Source: JAWKTT01 sp041398965 (GTDB taxonomy: Bacteria; Planctomycetota; Planctomycetia; Planctomycetales; Planctomycetaceae). Taken from it: a stretch of 64,000 nt of DNA. The stretch covers positions 84,634 through 148,633 of the forward strand of contig JAWKTT010000012.1 in the NCBI GenBank assembly GCA_041398965.1, in the 5' to 3' direction. A program made the translations under genes and the position numbers. Below, piece by piece: positions 17,154 to 25,034 of this stretch. The first letter of the stretch is position 1. Each line of letters opens with the position of its first letter. The notes below the pieces were generated by a model. That model did not search any database, was not told where the DNA came from, and saw nothing but the letters and a program-made list of their open reading frames with translations.

Positions 17154-17375
17154 GTAGGTCAGGCTGTGCCTGACGCGAGTTTGCGTGAGCGTTCAAGATA
17201 TTGGTTGACGCTTGCTTTGACAGATCGATCGTACATTTGTTGAATCAACAACCGGCAAAGGTTCGTGGAGTTGGTCGTCAGACACAGCCTGACCTACCTG
17301 ACTGAAAGACGACCGAAACCGGTCAATCGATGTCCGCCGTCAATTCGAGGAAGTCCGGCAGGTGCCTGACCTACG
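17154..17375. repeat. BIME copy 2
   Basis: Same architecture as copy 1: GTAG-hairpin at 17154-17174, spacer, inverted REP 17277-17297, closing GGCAGGTGCCTGACCTAC near 17357-17374. Close in sequence to copy 1 over ~220 bp. It cuts the Hint remnant. Confidence 0.85.
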
Positions 17376-17817
17376 ATTACTTCGCCCTCGCCACCCAGTC
17401 GCGTCAACGTCCTGTTCGCTTTTGTAAGACTGGCTCCGGCGAAGAGTGACCGTGGATCACCAATCGAGCGCACAGTGTGCTGCGGTGCACACTAAGACCT
17501 CTACTGTATCAGCCGACCGAACATCAGACCCGCAGACGGGACGTCCATTGGGGGGCCGACTGCGACTGTCGGCGTTCGACACAGGTTCGATCAGTGCGAT
17601 TTTCGGGCCGATCGGCGATCAGTCTGGCCGATTCAATCCCGACAAACGGTCGTGGTCGTTCGCATGAGCAGACGGCTCTCTGTATTCGCCTTTATGTCAG
17701 CACCAGGAAATCGGACGGCATGTCATTTGCCTATTCCACTCCCGGACACTACCGGGAGAACCGTGCTCCCGGCAGTTGTGGTTTTCGAGTGTTGGCGATG
17801 CAACAGGGGATCGTGTC
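17376..17817. other. intergenic region with one hairpin
   Basis: 442 bp leading to the LEPR-XLL protein. Open frames here lack motifs. A hairpin CTCCCGG / CCGGGAG with a 6-nt loop lies at 17739-17758, about 60 bp before the start, and could act in the leader; it has no T-run. Confidence 0.45.
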
Positions 17818-18402
17818 ATGGCATTTCAATTCGAGCAACTTGAGACGCGGCAACTGTTATCAGCATCGGTCATCCGGAAGGGAGACACTCTGATCATCAC
17901 CGGCGACAGTGATGGCGATATCGTCAATCTGACTGGTCCCACCACGCCCAATGGCGTCGATGTGGGAATCGTGAACGTCGACCTCAATGGGGAAATGACC
18001 AGTTACTCCGGGATCAAATCGATCAAGATCAAGACCGGAGCGGGTGAAGATGTTGTCAATGTGGATGGGGTCCATATCGCTGGAAACCTGTCAATCAACT
18101 CGGGGGCGGAGGACGACAACGTCTCGATCGATTTCGGCAGCATGGTCGAGGGGAAGGTCAACATCAAAACGGGTAGCGGAGACGACCGGCTCTACTTCGG
18201 CTACTCGGAGTTTGTGGACCTAGGGAACAACTTGAAAGTCAATCTCGGAAAGGGTGATGACATCCTCTTTGCCCTGCAAGTGAATGTCGCCGGAAAGTCC
18301 TCCTTCAACGGCGCAGCTGGCACCAACACGCTGGTGCTGGGTGAATTCTCGACGTTTGCGACACCGGCAAAAGTCAGAAACTTCATAGCGTCGGGTGTGT
18401 AG
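17818..18402 (+). CDS. small exported LEPR-XLL-type protein with RTX-like beta repeats
   Basis: 194 residues from ATG 17818 (AGGGGA about 8 nt upstream). The first residues FQFEQLETRQLLSAS match the planctomycete LEPR-XLL sorting motif (LExRxLLSA). The rest is a run of short beta-strand repeats with Gly-Asp turns: DTLIITGDSDGDIVNL, IKIKTGAGEDVVNV, INSGAEDDNVSID, VNIKTGSGDDRLYFG, VNLGKGDDILFALQ. These resemble haemolysin-type Ca-binding turns without the strict nonapeptide. Probably a small extracellular beta-roll/helix protein; most LEPR-XLL proteins are far larger, so this may be a short form. Function unknown. Confidence 0.7.
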   Translation: MAFQFEQLETRQLLSASVIRKGDTLIITGDSDGDIVNLTGPTTPNGVDVGIVNVDLNGEMTSYSGIKSIKIKTGAGEDVVNVDGVHIAGNLSINSGAEDDNVSIDFGSMVEGKVNIKTGSGDDRLYFGYSEFVDLGNNLKVNLGKGDDILFALQVNVAGKSSFNGAAGTNTLVLGEFSTFATPAKVRNFIASGV

Positions 18403-18510
18403 CTCCACCGAGTTCCTATTGGTCAAGCGCGAGTCTGACTGACTGGTTCTCTCCCGATGCCTTCGCTGGTTGGGCGGGGTGGCACGTTTAATCTGGAGCG
18501 ATACGATCTT

Positions 18511-18549
<39 letters not shown>

Positions 18550-18599
18550 GGGGGTGATTGGCTGTTCGAGACATGTTTTTGTGTTCAAGCGTGATGGCA

Positions 18600-19112
18600 C
18601 ATTGAAAGCAATGGCGGCGATTCAACGACGTGGGCCACGCTCACTTTCTGACGTTTCCTGTTTTCGCCGTCAACCATTCCTATCGAAAGATCGTTCTCGA
18701 AGTGGGATGATTGAAAGCATGGACCGCGCTCGCCAGCAACATGCATTCCACCTCTGGGCGTATGTGGTGATGCCGGAGCATGTGCACCTGTTAATCTAGG
18801 ACACAAAATCTAAGTCTTCCATCCCATCGATTTTAAAAACCCTGAAAATGTGCGTCGCTCGGAAGTGGGTCAATTGGGTCAAGAAATACTCACCGACGTT
18901 CCCGCAACACATGGAAGACCGTCAACCGAACGGAACCGCTTCGCACCGATCCTGGCAGCGTGAAGGAGGCTTTGGTGGGAATCTCACGGAACCGGAAACC
19001 ATTGTGAACACAGTCGAGTCCATTCATGCCCATCCCGTGCGTCGCGACTTGGTCGATCGCCCCCATCGACTGGCCGTGGTCGTGTGCCGCCGAGATGGAA
19101 ACTCCTTAAGCC
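18600..19112 (+). pseudogene. decayed REP-associated tyrosine transposase (RAYT-A)
   Basis: Pieces of an IS200/IS605-like Y1 transposase are readable in several frames: FNDVGHAHFLTF, SCFRRQPFLSKDRSR after a one-base shift, then RQQHAFHLWAYVVMPEHVHLLI with the HUH pair (HVH). A stop (TAG) follows HLLI; later WQREGGFGGNLTEPETIV, then IHAHPVRRDLVDRP. In this copy the Tyr of the GGGYxxNxTEP block of its intact relative at 27088 is a Phe (GGFGGN), so the catalytic Tyr is lost too. Inverted REPs flank it, as expected for a REPtron. Confidence 0.75.
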
Positions 19113-19170
19113 GGAAAATTGCGACTGCAGTCTGGAGACGTTCCCAAGAACCAATCTCGGATAACCAAAC

Positions 19171-19204
19171 CCATGCTTGCCCTGCTTCGCGATGCAAACA
19201 TGGC
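19171..19204. repeat. REP of the dead RAYT locus, right copy (inverted)
   Basis: CATGCTTGC, then CCTGCTTCGCGAT, then GCAAACATGG: the reverse complement of the copy at 18515 with about one mismatch in the stem. Confidence 0.7.
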
Positions 19205-19406
19205 CCCCACTTTCTTAACCATACCACCCAACGCCGTTCATCCGCCCCATGATCCCAGGTGCCCGACAATGGCTTTTTTTAACGGGCTGTTAGCAGTTAC
19301 TTGACTGTAGGAATTGTGTCAACGTATGATCGTTGTGCTGTGTTTTGGGGTTTCATGGGGTCTGAAGCTCTTGCTTCTTTCTTAATAGACTATTCGGGAT
19401 ATCGAC

Positions 19407-22211
19407 ATGTCTTCGCTTCCGCCGCGTCGGGTTCGTAAGAAGGCTAGTTCACGGAGGCGGCCCGTTACTAAGTCGAAGTTGCCGCTGATTCTGGGGGGGG
19501 CTGCGGCTGGAGTGTTGGTCTTGGGACTGGGTGTCTGGGGCATCACGAAGATGATGTCGAATGGGGAGCCCCCCGGGGCACAGAGTGGGGAGAGTGTCGC
19601 TCAGACAGGCACGACGGGTTCTCCGGAAACGAACGCAACAACCAGCACGAAGGAAACGAACGCGACAACTAGCACGGACACGAACTCCCCATTAGGGGCC
19701 GGGACGCAGACTCCAGGCTCGACAACAGCTCATGTTCCGACGTCGACCACCACAACTCCATCCACGGCTTCGGCGACTGCTGCGGCTTCGGGTCGCGGTG
19801 GGGTATCGAGTGACCTGTTTCAACCGACATTGCAGATTCCTTGCGTCGAACAAGTGAATGCTCTCGCGTTCTCGACTGACGGAACGTCGATTGGTGCGGC
19901 TTGTGATGATGGCGTGTGGCGAACATGGAAGTCCGCGGATAAGACGCTGACCTTTGATGAACTTGTCGAGGTACCCACTTCAAGTTCCACCCCGGCGACC
20001 CAGATTCAGTTCGGGAGTAACGACCTTGTCTTTGGAGGAGACGCGGCCGGAGCGATTGTGATGTTCGAAACGAGCACGCGACGATTCAAGCAAATTCATC
20101 GCGTGAAGTCGGCTGTACAGGACTTGCAGTTCTCACGGGACCGCAAGCATTTGTGTTTCACCGGGAAAGAGGGGGGGCCGGTCTATCATCGGTTGCTAGA
20201 CGAGAGCGAGCCCCTCGCGATTGGTAAGTTTCGTGCGCCGTATTCGCCGCTAATGATGTTAGAAAACATGCGTCAAATGGTGACGGCGACCGAGGACCAC
20301 GACGTGACGATCCGATCTTTAGTGGGGGAAGAGGGTGGGGCGCTGATGTCGCCGGGACTGGGACCGTTGCGATCTGTCGCGGCGACGACTGATGGAAAAA
20401 CTTTGATGGCGGTCGGGGACGAGCCGGTCTTGGTCGTGATGAATACCTCTGACTCGAACAATTCCCAACGAATCCCGTTGCCTGCTCCGGCAAGTCGAAT
20501 CCAACTTTCACCCGACTCTCAGTTATTGGCGATCGCCTGCACATCAGCCGACGGGTCGTCGGGGGGACTTTATCTCACGGATTTTCAAGGTTCTGGAAAC
20601 CTCACACCGCTGACCGATCGACCTGTGCGGGCAGTGGCTTGGAGTCCTGATGGGACGTTCCTTTCGGCTGACACCGGCGAGGTCATTCAAGTTTGGAAAC
20701 GGACATCGGCACCCGGCGAGATTCCCGCAATGAAGCTGAATCAACGGACGGTGAACACTTGGAAGCTAAGCCTGGAACGGGCCCCGTTTGCACCGTATCC
20801 CCGTGGTCGACTCATTGCCGTCGAACACGCGCAGTTGCCGTCGAATTTCGCCCAGCTAAATGTTCCGGGGACTACACTTTGTAGTATTCCAGACAAACAA
20901 GTGTGTGGCAGTCTTAAAGGACTCGCTGTCTATGAGCCGAACGACCTGTCGACGACCGATGCGACTCTAACATTTGAAGTAGTAAAGTCGGGGCCAGTTT
21001 ACTTGTTAGCGAAAGTTGCTGATGTCGATGTAGAGGTGACGGGAACTCCAATCACCCGAGTGTTGGATCTCTGGGGCGGGGGGTGGACGTTTTTGGCCAG
21101 TGTCCCTTGGGATCAGAAGGAATTCTTGTACTACAGACCGTGCGAAGCGGGTGAGAAGATCACGATTCGAACGCACGAAACGATCCCCCCCCGTGCGATG
21201 ATCGCCCCTGTGGTCGATGTGTTCGCCAAAGATGCCAACATCGATCTCTACCCTGGTGCCGAAGACAATCTCGTGCTGTATTCTGTCATTCGACGATTTC
21301 AGAACAAGGACTGGGACTGGCTGGAGTCAACGGCTGCCAACTTGCGAAAGCATCCGAGATACACGGGCGATGGCAGCCACACGCTCGAGTTGTTCTACAA
21401 GTCGTTTGCCCCAGTTGGGCCAAAAACGAGGGACGTCTTTGTGAGTTGCCTTAACCAACTCTATGTGTGGGATCAAGCCCGTAAGGATTCTGACACCGTG
21501 AAGGTCGCCGCGGGATGGACCATGATCGAATATGCCGAAGCGGCACGGTCGGGGGCCATCACCCTCAAAACGGGTGAAGATGTCAACACGCTCTATCAAC
21601 AACTCCATCAATTCGCTCGCAACGGAGTGATTGTCGCCTCAAAAACTATGAAAAATGACGCAATCTTGTACTGCTGCCTGATGCGAGGCGGGTTCAGTCA
21701 ACAGATGAATCTCGACCAGATGATGTCGATTCTGGAAATGGGGCTCAAAGCCGACCCGACATACGTGGAAATTGTTGGGTATGCCGCCCTGCTGCAACTT
21801 CCGAAATGGGGTGGCCAACCAGGAGGGTTGAGTTTTCTCGCCGACCGAGCGGCACTCCTCACGAAGGACGACGTCGGAGAAATGATGTATGCGGTCGTCT
21901 TTAATGTCACGCGAGATTCGAACCAGACGTTGATGCTTAATCAACCTCGAGAAGCAAGTCCTCGTCTCGATTGGGAACGGGCGAAACAAGGTTATCGCGA
22001 CTTCATTAAACATACACGACGTCCGCACCTCGCCAACACTGCCTGTTATGTAGCGTGGAGAGCCAAGGACAAACCTTATATGGTCGAAATGCGCCCGTTC
22101 ATCGGTGATAAGCCAGACATAACAAATGTCTGGAACGTCCAATACAACTGGACGAGTTTCCTCAAAGATTGCAAAGCCTACACCGACAGCCTCCCCGCCG
22201 AGTCCAAGTAG
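19407..22211 (+). CDS. membrane-anchored beta-propeller (WD40-like) protein, planctomycete type
   Basis: 934 residues from ATG 19407. Basic N terminus (PPRRVRKKASSRRRP), one TM helix at about 26-46 (PLILGGAAAGVLVLGLGVWG), then a Thr/Ser/Asn-rich linker with TNATTSTxET repeats. Residues about 140-440 hold WD40/YVTN-like blades (VNALAFSTDGTSIGAACDDG, VQDLQFSRDRKHLCFTG, PVRAVAWSPDGTFLSADTGE, each followed by a Trp-containing strand). The C-terminal ~400 residues include a beta-sandwich-like part (LTFEVVKSGPVYLLAKVAD) and an alpha-helical repeat part (RRFQNKDWDWLESTA, HTLELFYKSFAP). Probably a periplasmic or surface sensor/scaffold; function unknown. Its TAG stop is contributed by the GTAG of BIME copy 3. 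Confidence 0.8.
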   Translation: MSSLPPRRVRKKASSRRRPVTKSKLPLILGGAAAGVLVLGLGVWGITKMMSNGEPPGAQSGESVAQTGTTGSPETNATTSTKETNATTSTDTNSPLGAGTQTPGSTTAHVPTSTTTTPSTASATAAASGRGGVSSDLFQPTLQIPCVEQVNALAFSTDGTSIGAACDDGVWRTWKSADKTLTFDELVEVPTSSSTPATQIQFGSNDLVFGGDAAGAIVMFETSTRRFKQIHRVKSAVQDLQFSRDRKHLCFTGKEGGPVYHRLLDESEPLAIGKFRAPYSPLMMLENMRQMVTATEDHDVTIRSLVGEEGGALMSPGLGPLRSVAATTDGKTLMAVGDEPVLVVMNTSDSNNSQRIPLPAPASRIQLSPDSQLLAIACTSADGSSGGLYLTDFQGSGNLTPLTDRPVRAVAWSPDGTFLSADTGEVIQVWKRTSAPGEIPAMKLNQRTVNTWKLSLERAPFAPYPRGRLIAVEHAQLPSNFAQLNVPGTTLCSIPDKQVCGSLKGLAVYEPNDLSTTDATLTFEVVKSGPVYLLAKVADVDVEVTGTPITRVLDLWGGGWTFLASVPWDQKEFLYYRPCEAGEKITIRTHETIPPRAMIAPVVDVFAKDANIDLYPGAEDNLVLYSVIRRFQNKDWDWLESTAANLRKHPRYTGDGSHTLELFYKSFAPVGPKTRDVFVSCLNQLYVWDQARKDSDTVKVAAGWTMIEYAEAARSGAITLKTGEDVNTLYQQLHQFARNGVIVASKTMKNDAILYCCLMRGGFSQQMNLDQMMSILEMGLKADPTYVEIVGYAALLQLPKWGGQPGGLSFLADRAALLTKDDVGEMMYAVVFNVTRDSNQTLMLNQPREASPRLDWERAKQGYRDFIKHTRRPHLANTACYVAWRAKDKPYMVEMRPFIGDKPDITNVWNVQYNWTSFLKDCKAYTDSLPAESK

Positions 22212-22379
22212 GTCAGGCTGTGCCTGACGTCGGTTCACTCGCCAACTGTGCCTGACGCGAGCTCGAGTGGGCAGTTAAGATATTGGTCTACGGCGAGTTG
22301 ACAGATCGACCGTACATTTATTGAGTCAACAACCAGCGACGGGGTCGTGGAGTTGGTCGCCAGACACAGCCTGACCTAC
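22208..22379. repeat. BIME copy 3, overlapping the stop of the upstream gene
   Basis: GTAG-hairpin at 22208-22228, a second CTGTGCCTGACGCGAG, spacer with TTGACAGATCGACCGTAC, inverted REP ending CCTGACCTAC at 22379. Shorter than copies 1 and 2. The TAG at 22209-22211 is the stop codon of the beta-propeller gene. Confidence 0.85.
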
Positions 22380-22859
22380 CTGACTGTCGAACAATTCGGT
22401 CAGGGCAACATCGTTTGGGGCGTCGTACTGCTACTGGCCTTGATTCTCTACATCAAAGGACTTAAAAACTCACCCAAGGGAAAGTCTCCCGAGCCGATTA
22501 ACGAACCAGTACCGCCCCCAAAACGCTGAGCCACGTCCGAGAGGCAGCGGAAACAAAACTGGCAAGACCCACCAGATCCAGAAACCAAACGGAGACCACA
22601 GCCGAATGACCAACAAGGTCCCGAAGCCCACGATAGACCAAAGACGAAAGGTGAATTATACGCTGAGGAATTAGAGCGTCAGAACGAGAGGCAAAGCGAA
22701 TACCATGAAGGCGGCGAGGTCGGAACGAGAGAAAAGATCAAGCCGAAACCAGATGCCTGCCCTGAAACTAACGCCCCCGACCGCAAACCCGATCCACAAC
22801 CGAAGCCCCAACCCGATCGCAAAACTGAAACACCAGCCCCAACAAGAGTTGTTCCTGAG
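22380..22859 (+). pseudogene. TM segment and linker of a polymorphic toxin, cut by BIME and by an in-frame TGA
   Basis: In frame with the ART toxin that follows. Residues LTVEQFGQGN lead into one TM helix (IVWGVVLLLALILYIKGL), then SPKGKSPEPINEPVPPPKR and an in-frame TGA at 22527-22529. The frame is open again from 22530 with a charged Pro/Gln/Lys-rich linker (KQNWQDPPDPETKRRPQ, ELYAEELERQNERQSEY, KPDPQPKPQPDRKTETP) running straight into the toxin. A TM helix plus charged linker between an Rhs core and the toxin tip is a common layout; here the core has been replaced by BIME copy 3. No usable start codon occurs between the TGA and the TTG at 22860. Confidence 0.6.
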
Positions 22860-23513
22860 TTGGCTGGTGGTGTTGATCGACTTCCTAGCATTCCTTATCA
22901 GGGAGGTCGGCGAACGTTGATTCATTACACCGATGAGGCGGGGCATAGTGCGATTCTAAAGTCGCAAGAACTCTTTGAGTCAACTGGTCCAGTCCACGCC
23001 CGTTTTGGAGATGGGCAATACCTTACCGACCTTACACCGGATCAGATTGGTGGTCGAACGCTTGCCAATTTGAGCAAGGCACAAAAGGAGGCTGGGCAGC
23101 TTTCAGCAGGTCAAGCAGCGAAGATTCTGTTTAACGATTCAAGGTTGACTCGAAAGATGACGCACTATATCGAGATTGACATTACGGACCTTCCGATCAG
23201 GCAAGGAGTGCTTGAAGGTGGCGATATTCGCCAAGGTGTTCATTTCTTCTTGAAGGTCTATGCAGAGTCACTCGATGGAGAGATCGGTGATTGCTTTATC
23301 GAAGTTGATTCTGATGACACGATAATTCGACAGGTGCTTTCGTTCGACGGCAAGTTGTATTGGGCAACGCCAGATGCGTATGCCGACGAGAGACACATGT
23401 TCACAGATCAACCGGAGATAGACGAGAAACATGATGACCTCTCGCCAATCCCGGTCAGTGAGTTTATCGAAATATGGAAAAAGGCCACGTCGAATGTCGG
23501 TGAAGTTCGTTGA
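22860..23513 (+). CDS. toxin tip: HYD1-signature ADP-ribosyltransferase (Tox-ART-HYD1-like)
   Basis: 217 residues from TTG 22860, although it is really the C-terminal domain of a broken larger toxin. The motif run LIHYTDEAGHSAILKSQELF ... ARFGDGQYLTDLTPDQI matches the HYD1 family of ADP-ribosyltransferase toxins, in which His (HYT), Tyr (GQYLTD) and Asp form the predicted NAD-binding/catalytic set; all are present. Further strands (MTHYIEIDITDLPI, VHFFLKVYAESLDG, QVLSFDGKLYWATPDA) complete a ~180-residue ART core. It would transfer ADP-ribose from NAD to an unknown target. It overlaps by 20 bp the start of a macrodomain gene, a logical antidote. Whether it is expressed without its N-terminal part is unclear. 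Confidence 0.75.
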   Translation: MAGGVDRLPSIPYQGGRRTLIHYTDEAGHSAILKSQELFESTGPVHARFGDGQYLTDLTPDQIGGRTLANLSKAQKEAGQLSAGQAAKILFNDSRLTRKMTHYIEIDITDLPIRQGVLEGGDIRQGVHFFLKVYAESLDGEIGDCFIEVDSDDTIIRQVLSFDGKLYWATPDAYADERHMFTDQPEIDEKHDDLSPIPVSEFIEIWKKATSNVGEVR

Positions 23514-23973
23514 TGGAGATGTTTTTGCAACACCGTCGAACGTTGCACTAGCTCACGGCTGCAACTGTGCTGGAGCAATGGGTAAAGGAATTGCGGTTGA
23601 GTTCAAACGCCGTTGGCCGGTCATGTACTCTCTCTACAAAACAAAATGTAACGATGGAGAGTTCGCTTGCGGCGATGTGCTTGCTTGGGAGGATGATGCC
23701 ACTGGTCGAATCGTTTTCAATCTAGGTACTCAAAAGACTTGGAGAACCAAGGCTACTCTCGATGCGATTAGAGCGTCGCTTGAAAAAACAGTGGCCCTTG
23801 CGGAGGAAGCAAGGGTGAAAGCCGTTTGCATGCCCATGATCGGGGCTGGGCTTGGCGGTTTGGATGTCGCCTTGGTGAAGCAACTGATTGTCGATGTTGT
23901 TGGCGAATCGAGCGTGCTGTTCGTGGTTTGTGAAAACTATAGTAAGGGAATTGCTCCCTTGTCTGTTGAATAG
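23494..23973 (+). CDS. macrodomain protein, probable ADP-ribosyl-hydrolase immunity protein
   Basis: 159 residues from ATG 23494, inside the 3' end of the ART toxin gene. Macrodomain motifs in order: VKFVDGDVFATPSNVALAHG (strands 1-2), CNCAGAMGKGIAVEFKRRWP (the Asn-rich loop and the GxGIAxxF loop that binds ADP-ribose), IVFNLGTQKTWRTKA, and VCMPMIGAGLGGLDVALV (the phosphate-binding GxGxGG loop). This is closest in pattern to the ALC1/TARG1/DarG-type macrodomains that remove ADP-ribose from targets. The pairing with an ART mirrors DarT-DarG, but the ART here is of the HYD1 toxin type. Whether it hydrolyses ADP-ribose or only binds it cannot be read from sequence. Confidence 0.88.
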   Translation: MSVKFVDGDVFATPSNVALAHGCNCAGAMGKGIAVEFKRRWPVMYSLYKTKCNDGEFACGDVLAWEDDATGRIVFNLGTQKTWRTKATLDAIRASLEKTVALAEEARVKAVCMPMIGAGLGGLDVALVKQLIVDVVGESSVLFVVCENYSKGIAPLSVE

Positions 23974-23988
23974 GCTTAACCTCTGGTC

Positions 23989-24153
23989 GGCTTTTGCATC
24001 ACGATTTTCGCAGGCTGTGCCGGTTTGAATGGCTGAAAGCGTGCCGGTTGAGCAGGCCTCCACGGCTTGAACACCGGCACGCCTGACGGCAATGGCAGTG
24101 TTGTGACTGCCGCCCTTAGCCTGCATCCTCCCTCATCGGTCGGAGGCTTCGGT
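23989..24153. repeat. proline-rich-frame dispersed element, copy 1
   Basis: Starts 15 bp after the macrodomain stop. Core: ATCACGATTTTCGCAGGC, TGTGCCGGTTTGAA, GAGCAGGCCTCCACGGC, TTGAACACCGGCACGCC, CTGCATCCTCCCTCATCGG. GTGCCGGT and ACACCGGCAC form an inverted pair. The minus strand reads VPVFKPWRPAQPARFQPF and KPAQPAKIVMQKP in one frame. Copies at 24685 and 38624 lie at the same place relative to other immunity genes. Confidence 0.75.
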
Positions 24154-24170
24154 TGCCTGCTCAAGCAAGC

Positions 24171-24235
24171 GTAGGTCAGGCTGTGCCTGACATTGATTGC
24201 TGTCCGACGTTGTCGTCAGGCACAGCCTGACCTAC
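24171..24235. repeat. compact BIME (two facing GTAG-REPs)
   Basis: GTAG plus GTCAGGC-TGT-GCCTGAC at 24171-24191, 23 nt spacer, then the exact inverted form ending CCTGACCTAC at 24215-24235. The cleanest BIME of the window. Confidence 0.85.
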
Positions 24236-24237
24236 GG

Positions 24238-24348
24238 ATACTGCACCCATGGCAGCGCGGCTCGACACCAATGAAAAAGGCGGACATCTTAAAAGGACTT
24301 GAGAAGAGCGGCGTAACTCCACCTCAGGGATTCTGGGAGCGTCTGTAA
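24238..24348 (+). pseudogene. last codons of a lost toxin gene
   Basis: Immediately after the BIME an open frame reads LHPWQRGSTPMKKADILKGL then EKSGVTPPQGFWERL and stops at TAA 24346-24348. The stop overlaps the ATG of the next gene (TAATG), a translational coupling typical of toxin-immunity pairs. Only this ~35-residue stump is left; ATG 24271 is internal. The toxin type cannot be told. Confidence 0.5.
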
Positions 24349-24671
24349 TGTCAAAAGGTAGAATGATTGATCTTACCAATGCACTGGAAGGAGATGGGTG
24401 GGAATTCCTGAATCCCGAATCACTCTTTGAGGTTGAAAATGAAGTCGTTCACTGGATCATCGAACATCGGAAGTCTGCGACTAAGTTGCACCTTGACTTC
24501 CACATCTTTGGCGAACTGGGAGAAAGGAGCGACTCGTTAGTCGACATTCTCTACTGCGTCGTAGGAGGCACTCCAATCAAGCTCTACTTCGAAAAGAGAG
24601 AGTCACAAAAGTGGAAACAGTCAGTGTCCGACTTTGTTGCATCCTTGGAGAAGGTGAATGCCAGCCATTGA
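24348..24671 (+). CDS. small orphan immunity-like protein
   Basis: 107 residues, GGGAG 8 nt upstream of ATG 24348, one-base overlap with the preceding toxin stump. Sequence: amphipathic start (MIDLTNALEGDGWEFLN), then ENEVVHWIIEHRKSATKLHL, FHIFGELGERSDSLVDILYC and an acidic-basic helical end. Alpha/beta, soluble, no known motif recognised. Role inferred from coupling with a toxin stump and from the dispersed element that follows, as after the macrodomain and ankyrin genes. Confidence 0.5.
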   Translation: MSKGRMIDLTNALEGDGWEFLNPESLFEVENEVVHWIIEHRKSATKLHLDFHIFGELGERSDSLVDILYCVVGGTPIKLYFEKRESQKWKQSVSDFVASLEKVNASH

Positions 24672-24684
24672 GTCATAACTGTCT

Positions 24685-24792
24685 TGGCTTCTGAATCACG
24701 ATCTTCGCAGGCTGTGCCGGTTTGAAGGGTTGCAGTTTGGCCGGTTGAGCAGGCTTCCACGGCTTGAACACCGGCACGGCTGACGGCGGCGG
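24685..24792. repeat. proline-rich-frame dispersed element, copy 2 (short)
   Basis: Starts 13 bp after the immunity-like gene. Same core as copy 1 (ATCACGATCTTCGCAGGC, TGTGCCGGTTTGAA, TTGAACACCGGCACGGC) but lacks the last third. Minus strand reads VPVFKPWKPAQPAKLQPF and KPAQPAKIVIQKP. Confidence 0.75.
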
Positions 24793-24862
24793 CTTGGGCT
24801 TTTTGCTCAAGCTCTTGTTCACCGCCGAATCTCTCGGCAACGGGTTCATCTTCGACAGCCAA

Positions 24863-24887
24863 GTAGGGTCCGGTGTGCGGACCCTAC
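24863..24887. repeat. perfect GTAG hairpin
   Basis: GTAGGGTCCG / CGGACCCTAC, a 10-bp perfect stem with a GTGTG loop. Lies in the 360-bp gap between the immunity-like gene and the secretin-like gene; nothing else was recognised in that gap besides element copy 2 and the inverted repeat at 24975. Confidence 0.6.
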
Positions 24888-24974
24888 TGACTTCAATCGA
24901 GATTCCATGCTCACGTTGACATCCCCGGAGGACAACATCAACTCCCCGCTGCTAGATTAACCCCGGCCCGGCAT

Positions 24975-24995
24975 GCAAGCGAGGGCATGGCACCT
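24975..24995. repeat. 21-bp inverted repeat, left copy
   Basis: GCAAGCGAGGGCATGGCACC plus T; its exact reverse complement is at 27016-27036. The pair brackets the secretin-like gene. Confidence 0.7.
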
Positions 24996-25034
24996 AAATT
25001 CAACGAACATGCCACCCCGCCCTCACGATTCTCG

